Assembly (NCBI RefSeq): GCF_003697165.2 | Contig: NZ_CP033092.2 | Coordinates: 3,534,001 to 3,598,000 of the forward strand | Length of the DNA stretch: 64,000 bases | Reading direction: 5' to 3' | Source of the DNA: Escherichia coli DSM 30083 = JCM 1649 = ATCC 11775 | GTDB taxonomy: Bacteria; Pseudomonadota; Gammaproteobacteria; Enterobacterales; Enterobacteriaceae | Shown: one piece after another, positions 42,568-52,258 of the stretch | Layout of the letters: each line of letters starts with the position of its first letter | How positions within the stretch are numbered: position 1 is the stretch's first letter | Notes under the pieces: model-generated | The model's input: only the letters and a program-made list of their open reading frames with translations | Databases searched by the model: none | Told to the model about the DNA's origin: nothing | Program-made: the position numbers and the translations under genes

Positions 42568-43539
42568 TTAAGGCAGAATTGACGGCTGATCCGCCCCTTC
42601 TTTTTCCACTTTCTGCTGCAACATGTGTTCGCGCTTCATACCCAGTTTCAGAGCCAGCGCAGATGCCACATAGATGGAAGATGCAGTACCGATGGAAACA
42701 CCGATAAGCATGGTCAGCGAGAAGCCTTCCAGTACCGGACCACCGAAGAGGTACAGCATCAGGATAACCATCAAGGTAGTACCGGATGTGATCAAGGTAC
42801 GGTGCAGCGTCTGGGTCAAGGACACGTTAAAGATTTCGTAAGGCGTACCGCGACGGATCTTGCGGAAGTTTTCACGAATACGGTCCGATACCACGATACT
42901 GTCGTTAAGCGAGTAACCGATAACCGACATCAATGATGCCACAATGGTCAGGTCAATCTCGATATGGAATAACGACAAAATACCCAGCGTAATGATAACG
43001 TCGTGCGCCAGCGCAATAACAACCCCTGCCGCCAGTCGCCACTCAAAGCGGAAACCTACGTACACGAGGATAGACAGCAGCGCCGCCATCAACGCCATCG
43101 CACCGGTTTGCGCAAGGTCTGCCCCCACGCTCGGACCGACGAACTCAATACGCTTCACTGCCGCATTCTGATTGGTGGATTCGTTAATCACCTTCAGAAC
43201 CTGGCTGCCCAACACCTGACCGCCGGTTTCGCCTTCAGCAGGCGGCATACGGACCATGATGTCGTGGCTGCTACCAAAGTTTTGCAGCATCGGCTCTTCA
43301 AAACCGGCTTTTTGCAATGCATCACGCATTACGTCAATTTCAGCCGGTTTTTCGAGCGTAATTTCAATAACCGTACCACCGGTAAAATCCAGCCCCCAGT
43401 TAAAGCCGCGCACGCCCATAATAACGATAGCGGCGATTAACAGCAGACCAGAGATGCCGAAAGCCCAGTAGTCCCAGCGCATAAAGTCATAGACTTTACG
43501 GCCGTGGTTTAGTTGTTCAACAGTATATTCCTGTGCCAC
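42568..43539 (-). CDS. secF: Protein translocase accessory subunit SecF
   Basis: 323 residues with six transmembrane helices and a periplasmic P1 loop; conserved [15 protein letters not shown] at about 46-60 and the RND-type helix 4-6 core with [18 protein letters not shown]. SecDF uses the proton gradient to complete export through SecYEG. The start is GTG at 43539, with AGGAG six bases upstream; the upstream in-frame ATG at 43584 lies inside secD and would add 15 residues. The gap to secD is 10 bp. Confidence 0.97.
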
Positions 43540-43549
43540 ATCGCACTCC

Positions 43550-45397
43550 TCAGATTGACAGCTTCTTGACGCGCTTGCCGCCATATAGCAGGTTTACGAT
43601 GGCACGCGTACCGACAATCGCGGTAAACATCGACGTCGCCACACCGATACCGGTAGTAATCGCGAACCCTTTAATTGCCCCGGTACCCACTGCATACAGG
43701 ATGATGACTTTAATCAGCGTGGTGATGTTCGCATCGAAGATGGAACTGAATGCGCCACGATAACCTTCATCAATTGCCTGTTGAACAGTACGTCCGTTGC
43801 TCAACTCTTCTTTAATACGTTCGTTGATCAGTACGTTCGCATCGACCGCTACCGCAAGGGTTAAGACGATACCCGCGATACCTGGCATACTCAGCGTTGC
43901 GCCTGGCAACAGCGACATAATACCGACAATCAAGATCAAGTTGGCAATCAGAGCACTGGTCGCAATCAGACCAAACTTCTTATAGAAGATGATCATGAAC
44001 AGAATAGAAACCAGCAGACCGGCAAGGCAAGCCTCCAGCCCCTGCTCAATGTTCTGCATACCCAGGGTTGGGCCAATGGTACGTTCTTCAACAATCTGAA
44101 TCGGCGCGATCAACGCACCGGCACGCAGCAGCAGTGAAAGCTGACGCGCTTCGCTTGGGTTATTGATGCCAGTAATACGGAAGCTGTTACCCAGACGAGA
44201 CTGGATGTTGGCGATATTAATCACCTCTTCCTGTTTCACCAGAACCGCACGACCGTTTGCATCTTTCTTACCGCTGTCTTTGTACTCCACAAATAGGGTT
44301 GCCATCGGTTTGCCGATGTTGTCCTTGGTGAAGTTAGACATGATGTTACCACCCGCGCTATCGAGCGAGATGTTAACCTGCGGCTGGTTGTATTCGTCCT
44401 GGCTGGAAGTGGAGTCGGTGATATGGTCACCGGTCAGAATTACGCGTTTGTACAGCACAACCGGCTGACCTTCGCGGGTCTGTTTCACTTCAGAGTCGCC
44501 CGGTACGCGACCGGATGCCGCAGCGGCCTGATCAACGTTGGTGTTTACCAGACGGAATTCCAGCGTTGCCGTCGCACCCAGAATCTCTTTCGCACGCGCA
44601 GTGTCCTGAATACCTGGCAGTTCAACAACGATACGGTCAGCACCCTGACGCTGAACCACCGGCTCCGCCACGCCAAGTTGGTTTACACGGTTACGCAGGA
44701 TATTGATGTTCTGCTGCACCGCATATTCACGCGCTTCACTCAGACGAGCATCGCTCATTACCGCACGCAGCTGGTTGCTGCCCTGGCTGCTAATCACCAG
44801 GTCCGGATGGCGCTTGCTCAGATACGCAATGGCTTCATCACGAGCTTTAGCATCGCGGAAAGTGATGCTCAGGCCGTAGTTGTTTTCTTTACGAACGGTG
44901 GTATACGGGATGCCCTTTTCACGCAGGTCGCTGCGCAGGCTATCGATATTTTGTTCCTGGAGTTTGCCAAGCGCGGTGTCCATATCCACTTCCATCAGGA
45001 AGTGAACGCCGCCACGCAGGTCAAGGCCGAGCTTCATCGGCTCAGCATGAATAGCTGCCAGCCAGCGCGGCGTTGCCGGGGCAAGGTTAAGCGCCACGAC
45101 GTATTTGTCACCCATAACGCCCATTAATGCTTCACGAGCGCGCAGCTGGGTGTCAGTGGAGTCGAAGCGCGCAAGAATAGCGCCCTCTTCCAGTGCCACA
45201 GACTTAGCAGTTATTTTTTCTTCTTGTAACGTTTTCTGGACCTGGATCAGCGTTTGCTCACTGGCGGCGACTCCGCGCGCACCAGTGATCTGAACAGCCG
45301 GATCCTCACCAAACAGGTTGGGAAGCGCATACAGCAGACCGATGACAATCACCACGATCAGCATGACGTACTTCCACAAAGGATAACGGTTTAACAC
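43550..45397 (-). CDS. secD: Protein translocase accessory subunit SecD
   Basis: 615 residues, starting with GTG at 45397. One N-terminal transmembrane helix, a large periplasmic region (P1 head and base, about 35-450), then five more helices with the conserved core LTLAVAVDANVLINERIKEEL, whose Asp519 equivalent carries protons. It works with SecF and YajC. It is 27 bp downstream of yajC in queA-tgt-yajC-secD-secF. Confidence 0.98.
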   Translation of the reverse strand: MLNRYPLWKYVMLIVVIVIGLLYALPNLFGEDPAVQITGARGVAASEQTLIQVQKTLQEEKITAKSVALEEGAILARFDSTDTQLRAREALMGVMGDKYVVALNLAPATPRWLAAIHAEPMKLGLDLRGGVHFLMEVDMDTALGKLQEQNIDSLRSDLREKGIPYTTVRKENNYGLSITFRDAKARDEAIAYLSKRHPDLVISSQGSNQLRAVMSDARLSEAREYAVQQNINILRNRVNQLGVAEPVVQRQGADRIVVELPGIQDTARAKEILGATATLEFRLVNTNVDQAAAASGRVPGDSEVKQTREGQPVVLYKRVILTGDHITDSTSSQDEYNQPQVNISLDSAGGNIMSNFTKDNIGKPMATLFVEYKDSGKKDANGRAVLVKQEEVINIANIQSRLGNSFRITGINNPSEARQLSLLLRAGALIAPIQIVEERTIGPTLGMQNIEQGLEACLAGLLVSILFMIIFYKKFGLIATSALIANLILIVGIMSLLPGATLSMPGIAGIVLTLAVAVDANVLINERIKEELSNGRTVQQAIDEGYRGAFSSIFDANITTLIKVIILYAVGTGAIKGFAITTGIGVATSMFTAIVGTRAIVNLLYGGKRVKKLSI

Positions 45398-45424
45398 GGC
45401 AATTCCCTTAGGGAAAAATTTTAA

Positions 45425-45757
45425 TTACAGCGCCTTCATGGTGCCTTTCGGCAGAACGGCAGCTACGAAGTCACGTTTAATAACTACTTCAGTGGTGTCA
45501 TTCAGTGCGATAGCAATGTAGCCGTTTTCCGCTACTTTGGTTACGCGACCGACCAGGCCACCGTTCGTCAGCACTTCATCACCTTTAGCGATGGAGTCCA
45601 TCAGCTTTTTGTGTTCTTTGGTGCGCTTCTGCTGTGGACGCAGGATCATGAAATAGAAAATCAGACCGAATACCACCAGCATCAAAATCAAAGACATCGG
45701 GCTACCTTGCGCCGGTGCACCCGTTGCCGCTACCGCATCAGAAATAAAAAAGCTCAT
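45425..45757 (-). CDS. yajC: Sec translocon accessory protein YajC
   Basis: 110 residues with one transmembrane helix (about 21-39, MSLILMLVVFGLIFYFMILRP) and a basic cytoplasmic tail. It binds SecDF and AcrB; its deletion has a mild phenotype. The ATG at 45757 follows AATGAGGGAAATTTA; ten further codons upstream lack support. Lies 22 bp after tgt. Confidence 0.97.
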   Translation of the reverse strand: MSFFISDAVAATGAPAQGSPMSLILMLVVFGLIFYFMILRPQQKRTKEHKKLMDSIAKGDEVLTNGGLVGRVTKVAENGYIAIALNDTTEVVIKRDFVAAVLPKGTMKAL

Positions 45758-45779
45758 TAAATTTCCCTCATTATTAATA

Positions 45780-46922
<1,143 letters not shown>

Positions 46923-46961
46923 TCAGAAAAACAGTCCAACGTTTAAACCAGCGCCGCGGAA

Positions 46962-48032
46962 TTACTCCCCAACGCGCTCATTAATTGCCTGCGGATTGTA
47001 CGTGATAAACATCGCATCACCGTAACTAAAAAAGCGATATTTCTCTTCTACCGCCGCTTTATAGGCATTCATGGTGTGTTGATAACCAGCAAATGCCGAA
47101 ACCAGCATAATCAGCGTCGATTCCGGAAGGTGGAAGTTCGTCACCAGCGCATCGACCACTTTGTACTGGAAGCCCGGATAGATAAAGATTTGGGTATCGT
47201 CAAAGAACGGTTCAATGAGATCGTTTTTCGCTGCCTGAGCCGCACTTTCCAGCGAACGTACTGAGGTGGTACCAACCGCAATCACCCGGTTACCGCGCGC
47301 TTTCGCCGCCAGTACCGCGTCTACCACATCCTGCGGCACTTCAGCGTATTCCGAGTGCATGATGTGATCTTCAATGGTGTCGACGCGCACCGGCTGGAAG
47401 GTGCCCGCACCAACGTGCAACGTCACAAACGCCATCTCCACGCCTTTGGCGCGTAATTTTTCCAGCAAAGGCTCGTCAAAATGCAGACCAGCGGTCGGAG
47501 CTGCAACCGCGCCCGGTTTTTCGCTATAAACTGTTTGATAAAGTTCGCGGTCAGCGTCTTCGTCCGGACGGTCGATATACGGCGGCAGCGGTATATGGCC
47601 GATGCTGTTGAGGATATCCAGTACCGAACGATCATCATTAAATTCGACTTCAAACAGTGCGCCGTGGCGCGCGGTCATCGTTGCGTTAATACTTTCGTCA
47701 TCGCCCAGCAGCAGTTCTGCGCCAGGTTTTGGCGCTTTCGAGGCGCGAATATGCGCAAGAATGCGTTTTTCGTCGAGCATCCGCTCAACCAGCACTTCAA
47801 TCTTGCCGCCGCTGGCTTTACGCCCAAACAGGCGCGCCGGGATCACGCGGGTATTATTAAAAACCAGAAGATCGCCGGGGTTGAGCTTATCGAGTAAATC
47901 GGTGAAAGTACCGTGCGTCAGCGCGCCCGTCGGCCCGTCCAGCGACAGTAAACGACAGCTACTGCGTTCAGGCATGGGATAGTGGGCAATCAGGGATTCG
48001 GGCAATTCAAAAGAGAAATCGGTAACGCGCAT
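46962..48032 (-). CDS. queA: S-adenosylmethionine:tRNA ribosyltransferase-isomerase QueA
   Basis: A 356-residue QueA protein from the first MRVTDFSFELPESLIAHYP to the C-terminal ATP-independent barrel domain. It transfers and isomerises the ribosyl moiety of SAM to preQ1-tRNA, giving epoxyqueuosine-tRNA. First gene of queA-tgt-yajC-secD-secF. Its promoter must lie in the 48033-48123 stretch, next to the ERIC element that leads acpH in the opposite direction. Confidence 0.97.
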   Translation of the reverse strand: MRVTDFSFELPESLIAHYPMPERSSCRLLSLDGPTGALTHGTFTDLLDKLNPGDLLVFNNTRVIPARLFGRKASGGKIEVLVERMLDEKRILAHIRASKAPKPGAELLLGDDESINATMTARHGALFEVEFNDDRSVLDILNSIGHIPLPPYIDRPDEDADRELYQTVYSEKPGAVAAPTAGLHFDEPLLEKLRAKGVEMAFVTLHVGAGTFQPVRVDTIEDHIMHSEYAEVPQDVVDAVLAAKARGNRVIAVGTTSVRSLESAAQAAKNDLIEPFFDDTQIFIYPGFQYKVVDALVTNFHLPESTLIMLVSAFAGYQHTMNAYKAAVEEKYRFFSYGDAMFITYNPQAINERVGE

Positions 48033-48123
48033 GACACTGACTCAGACTAAAATAAGAGGCGGGTAGTCTAGTGCCGGGGCGCTCTCCCTGCAACCTTTAC
48101 CCTCCTTGATGGATGACATAATC

Positions 48124-48251
48124 TATACACAAAATCATTCAAGATGCATCGAGATGGCAACTGAATGAGTCCCCAGGAGCTTACATTAAGTAAGTGACTG
48201 GGGTGAGTGAAGGCAGCCAACGAAGAGGCAGTTTGAAGGATGAAGTGTATA
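48124..48251. repeat. ERIC (IRU) element leading directly into acpH
   Basis: 128 bp with inverted ends TATACAC (48124-48130) and GTGTATA (48245-48251). The centre holds the ERIC core CCCCAGGAGCTTAC followed by GTAAGTGACTGGGG, which are the sequences used in the standard ERIC typing primers. An extra T is present between the arms (TTACATTAAGTAAG). Its last base is the A of the acpH ATG. Confidence 0.95.
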
Positions 48252-48832
48252 TGAATTTTTTAGCTCACCTGCATTTAGCCCATCTCGCGGAAAGCTCGCT
48301 TTCCGGCAATTTACTGGCTGATTTCGTACGCGGAAATCCTGAAGAAAGTTTTCCGCCCGACGTCGTGGCTGGTATTCATATGCATCGGCGAATCGACGTA
48401 TTAACCGACAATCTGCCGGAAGTCCGCGAAGCGCGGGAGTGGTTTCGTAATGAAACGCGCCGTGTCGCGCCTATTACGCTGGATGTGATGTGGGATCACT
48501 TTCTGTCCCGCCACTGGTCGCAGCTGTCGCCCGATTTTCCGCTACAGGAATTTACCTGTTATGCCCGGGAGCAAGTGATGACTATTCTTCCAGACTCACC
48601 GCCACGCTTTATCAATCTGAACAACTACTTATGGTCAGAGCAGTGGTTGGTGCGCTATCGCGATATGGATTTCATCCAGAGCGTGTTAAACGGCATGGCA
48701 AGCCGTCGCCCACGTCTGGATGCCCTGCGTGACTCCTGGTACGATTTAGACGCCCATTACGATGCTCTCGAAACCCGCTTCTGGCAGTTTTATCCGCGGA
48801 TGATGGAGCAGGCGTCACGCAAGGCGTTATAA
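48251..48832 (+). CDS. acpH: Acyl carrier protein phosphodiesterase AcpH
   Basis: A 193-residue HD-like phosphodiesterase (MNFLAHLHLAHLAESSLSGNLLADFVRG at 1-28, with conserved HLHLA and the HRRID and MWDHFLSRHW histidines/aspartates). It removes the 4'-phosphopantetheine from acyl carrier protein. The ATG at 48251 begins inside the last base of an ERIC element, which therefore supplies the ribosome-binding site (GAAGGATGAAG). A longer frame from 48194 lies wholly within the ERIC and is unlikely. Convergent with malZ: only 4 bp between the stop codons. Confidence 0.95.
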   Translation: MNFLAHLHLAHLAESSLSGNLLADFVRGNPEESFPPDVVAGIHMHRRIDVLTDNLPEVREAREWFRNETRRVAPITLDVMWDHFLSRHWSQLSPDFPLQEFTCYAREQVMTILPDSPPRFINLNNYLWSEQWLVRYRDMDFIQSVLNGMASRRPRLDALRDSWYDLDAHYDALETRFWQFYPRMMEQASRKAL

Positions 48833-48836
48833 GACG

Positions 48837-50651
48837 TTAATTCATCCACACCGTAGCCGAAATGGCAGGCAAAGCCAGAATCCCGTCCGTCAGTTGCCCG
48901 TGACCTTCTTTGCGTTGCCATTGCGCGACATTAAGCAACGGTGACGCGGGTAGCACCACTTCACAGGCTTCGCCACGGTTGATTGCCACCAGTACACGCT
49001 GCTGATTCAGCACGCGGACAAATACCACCACGTTATCTTCCGCATACAGCACCTGACAGCCGCCACGACGCAACGCCTGACTTTTCTTACGCAGCGCAAT
49101 CATTCGCTGGTACAGCGCGAATAACGCCGAATCCTGCTTTTCCACCTGCCAGGGGAACGGCTTACGGCAAAACGGATCGTTTTTGCCATCCAGTCCCACT
49201 TCATCACCGTAATAAATGCACGGTACACCAGGCCAGGTGAACAGCCAGACCACCGCCAGGGGCAGGCGCGCAACATCCCGACCGAGCAGCGTTTTAAATC
49301 GCGCAGTATCGTGGCTGTCGAGCTGATTAAACATACGTAATTGTTGTTGATGAGAAAGCCCTGCGCGGTAATTATCCATCCAGACCATACAGGTTTGGGC
49401 GTCAATTTGCTGCGGATCGTAAGAGATATCGGTGTTGGCAAGAAATCCCCACAACGGGAATGTGAAGCCGCGATAGTTCATGGCGGCATCTTCCACATCG
49501 GCCTGTAACCATTGCCGTGCATCGCCAAAATGTTCGCCGACAATATACGCATCCGGCTGGGTTTCTTTCGCCGCTTCGGTGATCCCGGCAACGTGCTGCA
49601 AATTATTGCGCGCCCCACCCGCTTCCCCCAGCATATGCACCACATCCAGCCGCCAGCCGTCCATATTCCACGGCGCTTTCAGCCAGTGGCGGACAATACT
49701 GTCTTCCCCGCGATAAATTTCATTCACCAGACTTTCCGACTGATAATCCAGCTTCGGCAAGCTGGCATAGCCCAGCCAGTCGAGCGCCGTGCCATCATCA
49801 CTAAACGAGTACCAGTCACGCCAGGGTGATTCGGGGTTGTGACAAGCTCCCCCCGTGCCACGATTGTGCCTGTCAAACCAGGCATGGGAATCGCCACTGT
49901 GGTTAAACACGCCGTCCAGCACCAGTCGCATTCCCAGCTGCTGCGTATTGTGTCGCAAACGCAGCAACGCCCCATCACCGCCAAACTGCGGATCGACATG
50001 GCGATAATCCTCGGTATCGTATTTATGCACGCTGGGAGCTTTAAACACCGGATTGAGATACAGCGCCGTCACGCCAAGTTTTTTCAGATACGGCAGTTTT
50101 TCACTTATCCCGTCCAGATCGCCGCCATAGAACGTTGATCCGCCAGCCTGCGCCGTGACCGGTTCATCCCAGTCACGCAATATGATCTCTTGTCCGGCTG
50201 CGTGATGGTAATAGACATGATCCTGTTCAGCTTCACGAGGAAGATTACGGGCGAAACGATCAGGGAAGATCTGATAAAAAATCTGATCCGCAGCCCATTG
50301 TGGGCCGATATCCGGTACATCAATGGCAAACTGCTCCAGTCGTGCTGGCGGCATTCGGCTGAAGCCTTGCGGTGTAAACCAACGCTGGCGATCGTGCCAC
50401 AGCAATTTGAAACTATAACGCCGCCGAGGTTGTCCGCAGGAGAGCTCGATCGCCGCCCGCCATGCGGTGACGCCAGGCTGCGGCTGACTGCGCTGCTTAT
50501 GCATCGGTACTGACATTTCTTCGTTATCGTGTTCTGTACGCAGCATAATGCGCTGCGGTGGGTCTTCGCCCGTCAGCCACAGTGTAATGAGCAGTTGATC
50601 TTTGCTTTGTTTAACAAATGGGGGCACCGGCAGATGCCATGCATTTAACAT
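48837..50651 (-). CDS. malZ: Maltodextrin glucosidase MalZ
   Basis: 604 residues from the second of two adjacent ATGs (50651); the first, at 50654, would add one Met. The N-terminal carbohydrate-binding domain is followed by a GH13 barrel with the nucleophile in DGWRLDVVHML, the acid/base in YIVGEHFGD and the transition-state aspartate in NQLDSHDTARF. It is cytoplasmic and releases glucose from the reducing end of maltodextrins. It belongs to the MalT regulon; a MalT-box candidate is at 50730-50739. Downstream it almost touches acpH. Confidence 0.97.
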   Translation of the reverse strand: MLNAWHLPVPPFVKQSKDQLLITLWLTGEDPPQRIMLRTEHDNEEMSVPMHKQRSQPQPGVTAWRAAIELSCGQPRRRYSFKLLWHDRQRWFTPQGFSRMPPARLEQFAIDVPDIGPQWAADQIFYQIFPDRFARNLPREAEQDHVYYHHAAGQEIILRDWDEPVTAQAGGSTFYGGDLDGISEKLPYLKKLGVTALYLNPVFKAPSVHKYDTEDYRHVDPQFGGDGALLRLRHNTQQLGMRLVLDGVFNHSGDSHAWFDRHNRGTGGACHNPESPWRDWYSFSDDGTALDWLGYASLPKLDYQSESLVNEIYRGEDSIVRHWLKAPWNMDGWRLDVVHMLGEAGGARNNLQHVAGITEAAKETQPDAYIVGEHFGDARQWLQADVEDAAMNYRGFTFPLWGFLANTDISYDPQQIDAQTCMVWMDNYRAGLSHQQQLRMFNQLDSHDTARFKTLLGRDVARLPLAVVWLFTWPGVPCIYYGDEVGLDGKNDPFCRKPFPWQVEKQDSALFALYQRMIALRKKSQALRRGGCQVLYAEDNVVVFVRVLNQQRVLVAINRGEACEVVLPASPLLNVAQWQRKEGHGQLTDGILALPAISATVWMN

Positions 50652-50729
50652 CATAATTCCCCTGTGATGAAAATCTGATCACCTTGCCATAGCCTAATGC
50701 AGGATCACTCATCATCTGAAGGATATTTG

Positions 50730-50739
50730 GGGGAGGAGG
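50730..50739 (+). promoter_or_regulatory. MalT-box candidate upstream of malZ
   Basis: GGGGAGGAGG matches the MalT recognition sequence (GGGGA(T/G)GAGG) on the plus strand, about 80 bp before malZ. A second similar run, GGGGGCGGAT, follows at 50742-50751. MalT control of malZ is known; site assignment is by motif. Confidence 0.7.
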
Positions 50740-50763
50740 ACGGGGGCGGATAACTTTCGGAAT

Positions 50764-50794
50764 AGCCGGATCAGGATTTCCTCCTGAACCGGCT
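50764..50794. repeat. Stem-loop after proY
   Basis: AGCCGG-A-TCAGGA, a 5-nt loop, TCCTGA-A-CCGGCT gives a 12-bp stem with one A-A mismatch, 15 bp after the proY stop. There is no clear T run, so a strong terminator is not assured. Confidence 0.65.
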
Positions 50795-50809
50795 TACAGA
50801 ACGCAAGGA

Positions 50810-52183
50810 TTACTGGTTTTCAGCCAGCTGACGATCGTGGCGGCGCTTAAACATCCAGCCAATCAACAGCACAACAATCCACGCGAAACCGACATACAGC
50901 GAGATACGCGTATCCGGGTGATAACCAATCAACCCGATAATAAAGAGCAGGAAAATCAAACCGCCGATGGTCGTTGCTACCCCACCCGGCACTTTAAATT
51001 TCAGCGCCTTAACTTCTTCTGGCGGCAAACGGCGACGGAAGGCGATTTGCGACAGCAGGATCATAATCCACACCCACACCGTGGCGAAGGTTGCCAGCGA
51101 AGCGATCACCAGGAAGACGTTTTCCGGCATGATGTAGTTCAGATACACCGCAAACAGCAGCGCGGTAGTCATCACCAGCACCGTAACCCACGGAATACCG
51201 CGACGCGAGGTTTTGCTGAAAATTTTTGGCGCGCTGCCCTGCTCTGCCATACCGTGGAGCATACGGCCTACACCAAATACGTCACTGTTAATTGCCGACA
51301 GCGAAGCGGTCAGCACAACAAAGTTAAGAATGCTGGCGGCAAAGGTAATGCCCATATGCTGGAACGTCAGCACAAACGGGCTACCGGCAGTGCCAACCTG
51401 ATTCCACGGGTAGATAGACATAATGACGAACAGCGTACCGACGTAGAACACCAGAATACGCATCGGCACGGAGTTAATCGCACGCGGAATCGATTTCTCA
51501 GGATCTTTCGCTTCACCGGCGGTAATCCCGATAATTTCGATCCCACCGTAAGCAAACATCACCATTTGCAACGACATCACCATACCAAGCCAGCCGTTAC
51601 TGAAGAAGCCGCCGTTGCTCCACAGGTTATGAATACCGGTCGGTTGCCCGCCGTTGCCAATCCCCCAGATGATGATGCCGAAACCGGCGACAATCATGAT
51701 GATGATAGTGGCGACTTTAAAGAACGAGAACCAGAACTCCAGCTCACCGAATACCTTCACGCTCATCAGGTTTACGGCGCAAATGATCAGCACCACACTC
51801 AGTACCCAAATCCAGTGCGGCACCGTCGGGAACCAGACACCCATATAGATACCAAAAGCGGTCACATCGGCGATGGCGACAATAAGGATTTCAAAGCAGT
51901 AGGTCCAGCCGGTAATGTAACCTGCCAGCGGGCCGAGGTTTTCCTGCGCATAACGCGAGAAAGAGCTGGCTGCCGGGTTATGTACCGACATTTCCCCCAG
52001 CGCACGCATAATGATATACGCCGCGATACCACCGATAATATAGGCCAACAACACGCTTGGACCGGCCATTTTGATGGCATCTGCCGAACCGTAAAACAGC
52101 CCGGTGCCAATTGCTGAACCCAGTGCCATAAAGCGTATGTGTCGGGTACTTAGCCCACGCTTTAGCTTGTTCTTACTTTCCAT
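50810..52183 (-). CDS. proY: Amino-acid permease ProY (APC family)
   Basis: 457 residues with 12 transmembrane helices of the APC superfamily, start RGLSTRHIRFMALGSAIGTGLFYGSA. The ATG at 52183 is used; a TTG one codon earlier is not favoured. It was described as a cryptic proline transporter and closely resembles aromatic/histidine permeases; later work points to histidine uptake. It is 75 bp downstream of brnQ with a terminator between them. Confidence 0.94.
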   Translation of the reverse strand: MESKNKLKRGLSTRHIRFMALGSAIGTGLFYGSADAIKMAGPSVLLAYIIGGIAAYIIMRALGEMSVHNPAASSFSRYAQENLGPLAGYITGWTYCFEILIVAIADVTAFGIYMGVWFPTVPHWIWVLSVVLIICAVNLMSVKVFGELEFWFSFFKVATIIIMIVAGFGIIIWGIGNGGQPTGIHNLWSNGGFFSNGWLGMVMSLQMVMFAYGGIEIIGITAGEAKDPEKSIPRAINSVPMRILVFYVGTLFVIMSIYPWNQVGTAGSPFVLTFQHMGITFAASILNFVVLTASLSAINSDVFGVGRMLHGMAEQGSAPKIFSKTSRRGIPWVTVLVMTTALLFAVYLNYIMPENVFLVIASLATFATVWVWIMILLSQIAFRRRLPPEEVKALKFKVPGGVATTIGGLIFLLFIIGLIGYHPDTRISLYVGFAWIVVLLIGWMFKRRHDRQLAENQ

Positions 52184-52204
52184 CAATTCCTAACCCATCA
52201 ACAC

Positions 52205-52239
52205 AATAAAAAACCACGGGGCATCGCAGCCCCGTGGTT
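52205..52239 (-). terminator. Terminator after brnQ
   Basis: AACCACGGGG (52212-52221) and CCCCGTGGTT (52230-52239) form a 10-bp perfect stem; the minus strand continues TTTTTT. It lies 20 bp after the brnQ stop. Confidence 0.95.
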
Positions 52240-52258
52240 AAAACAAATGTTCAGTGAT

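Noticed and set aside
48194..48250. N-terminal extension of acpH reading through the ERIC
   Set aside because: The added residues are ERIC translation with no conservation expected; the family starts with MNFLAHLHLAH.
50837..52117. 426-codon plus-strand frame antisense to proY
   Set aside because: Hydrophilic mirror of a membrane protein gene; no ribosome-binding site.
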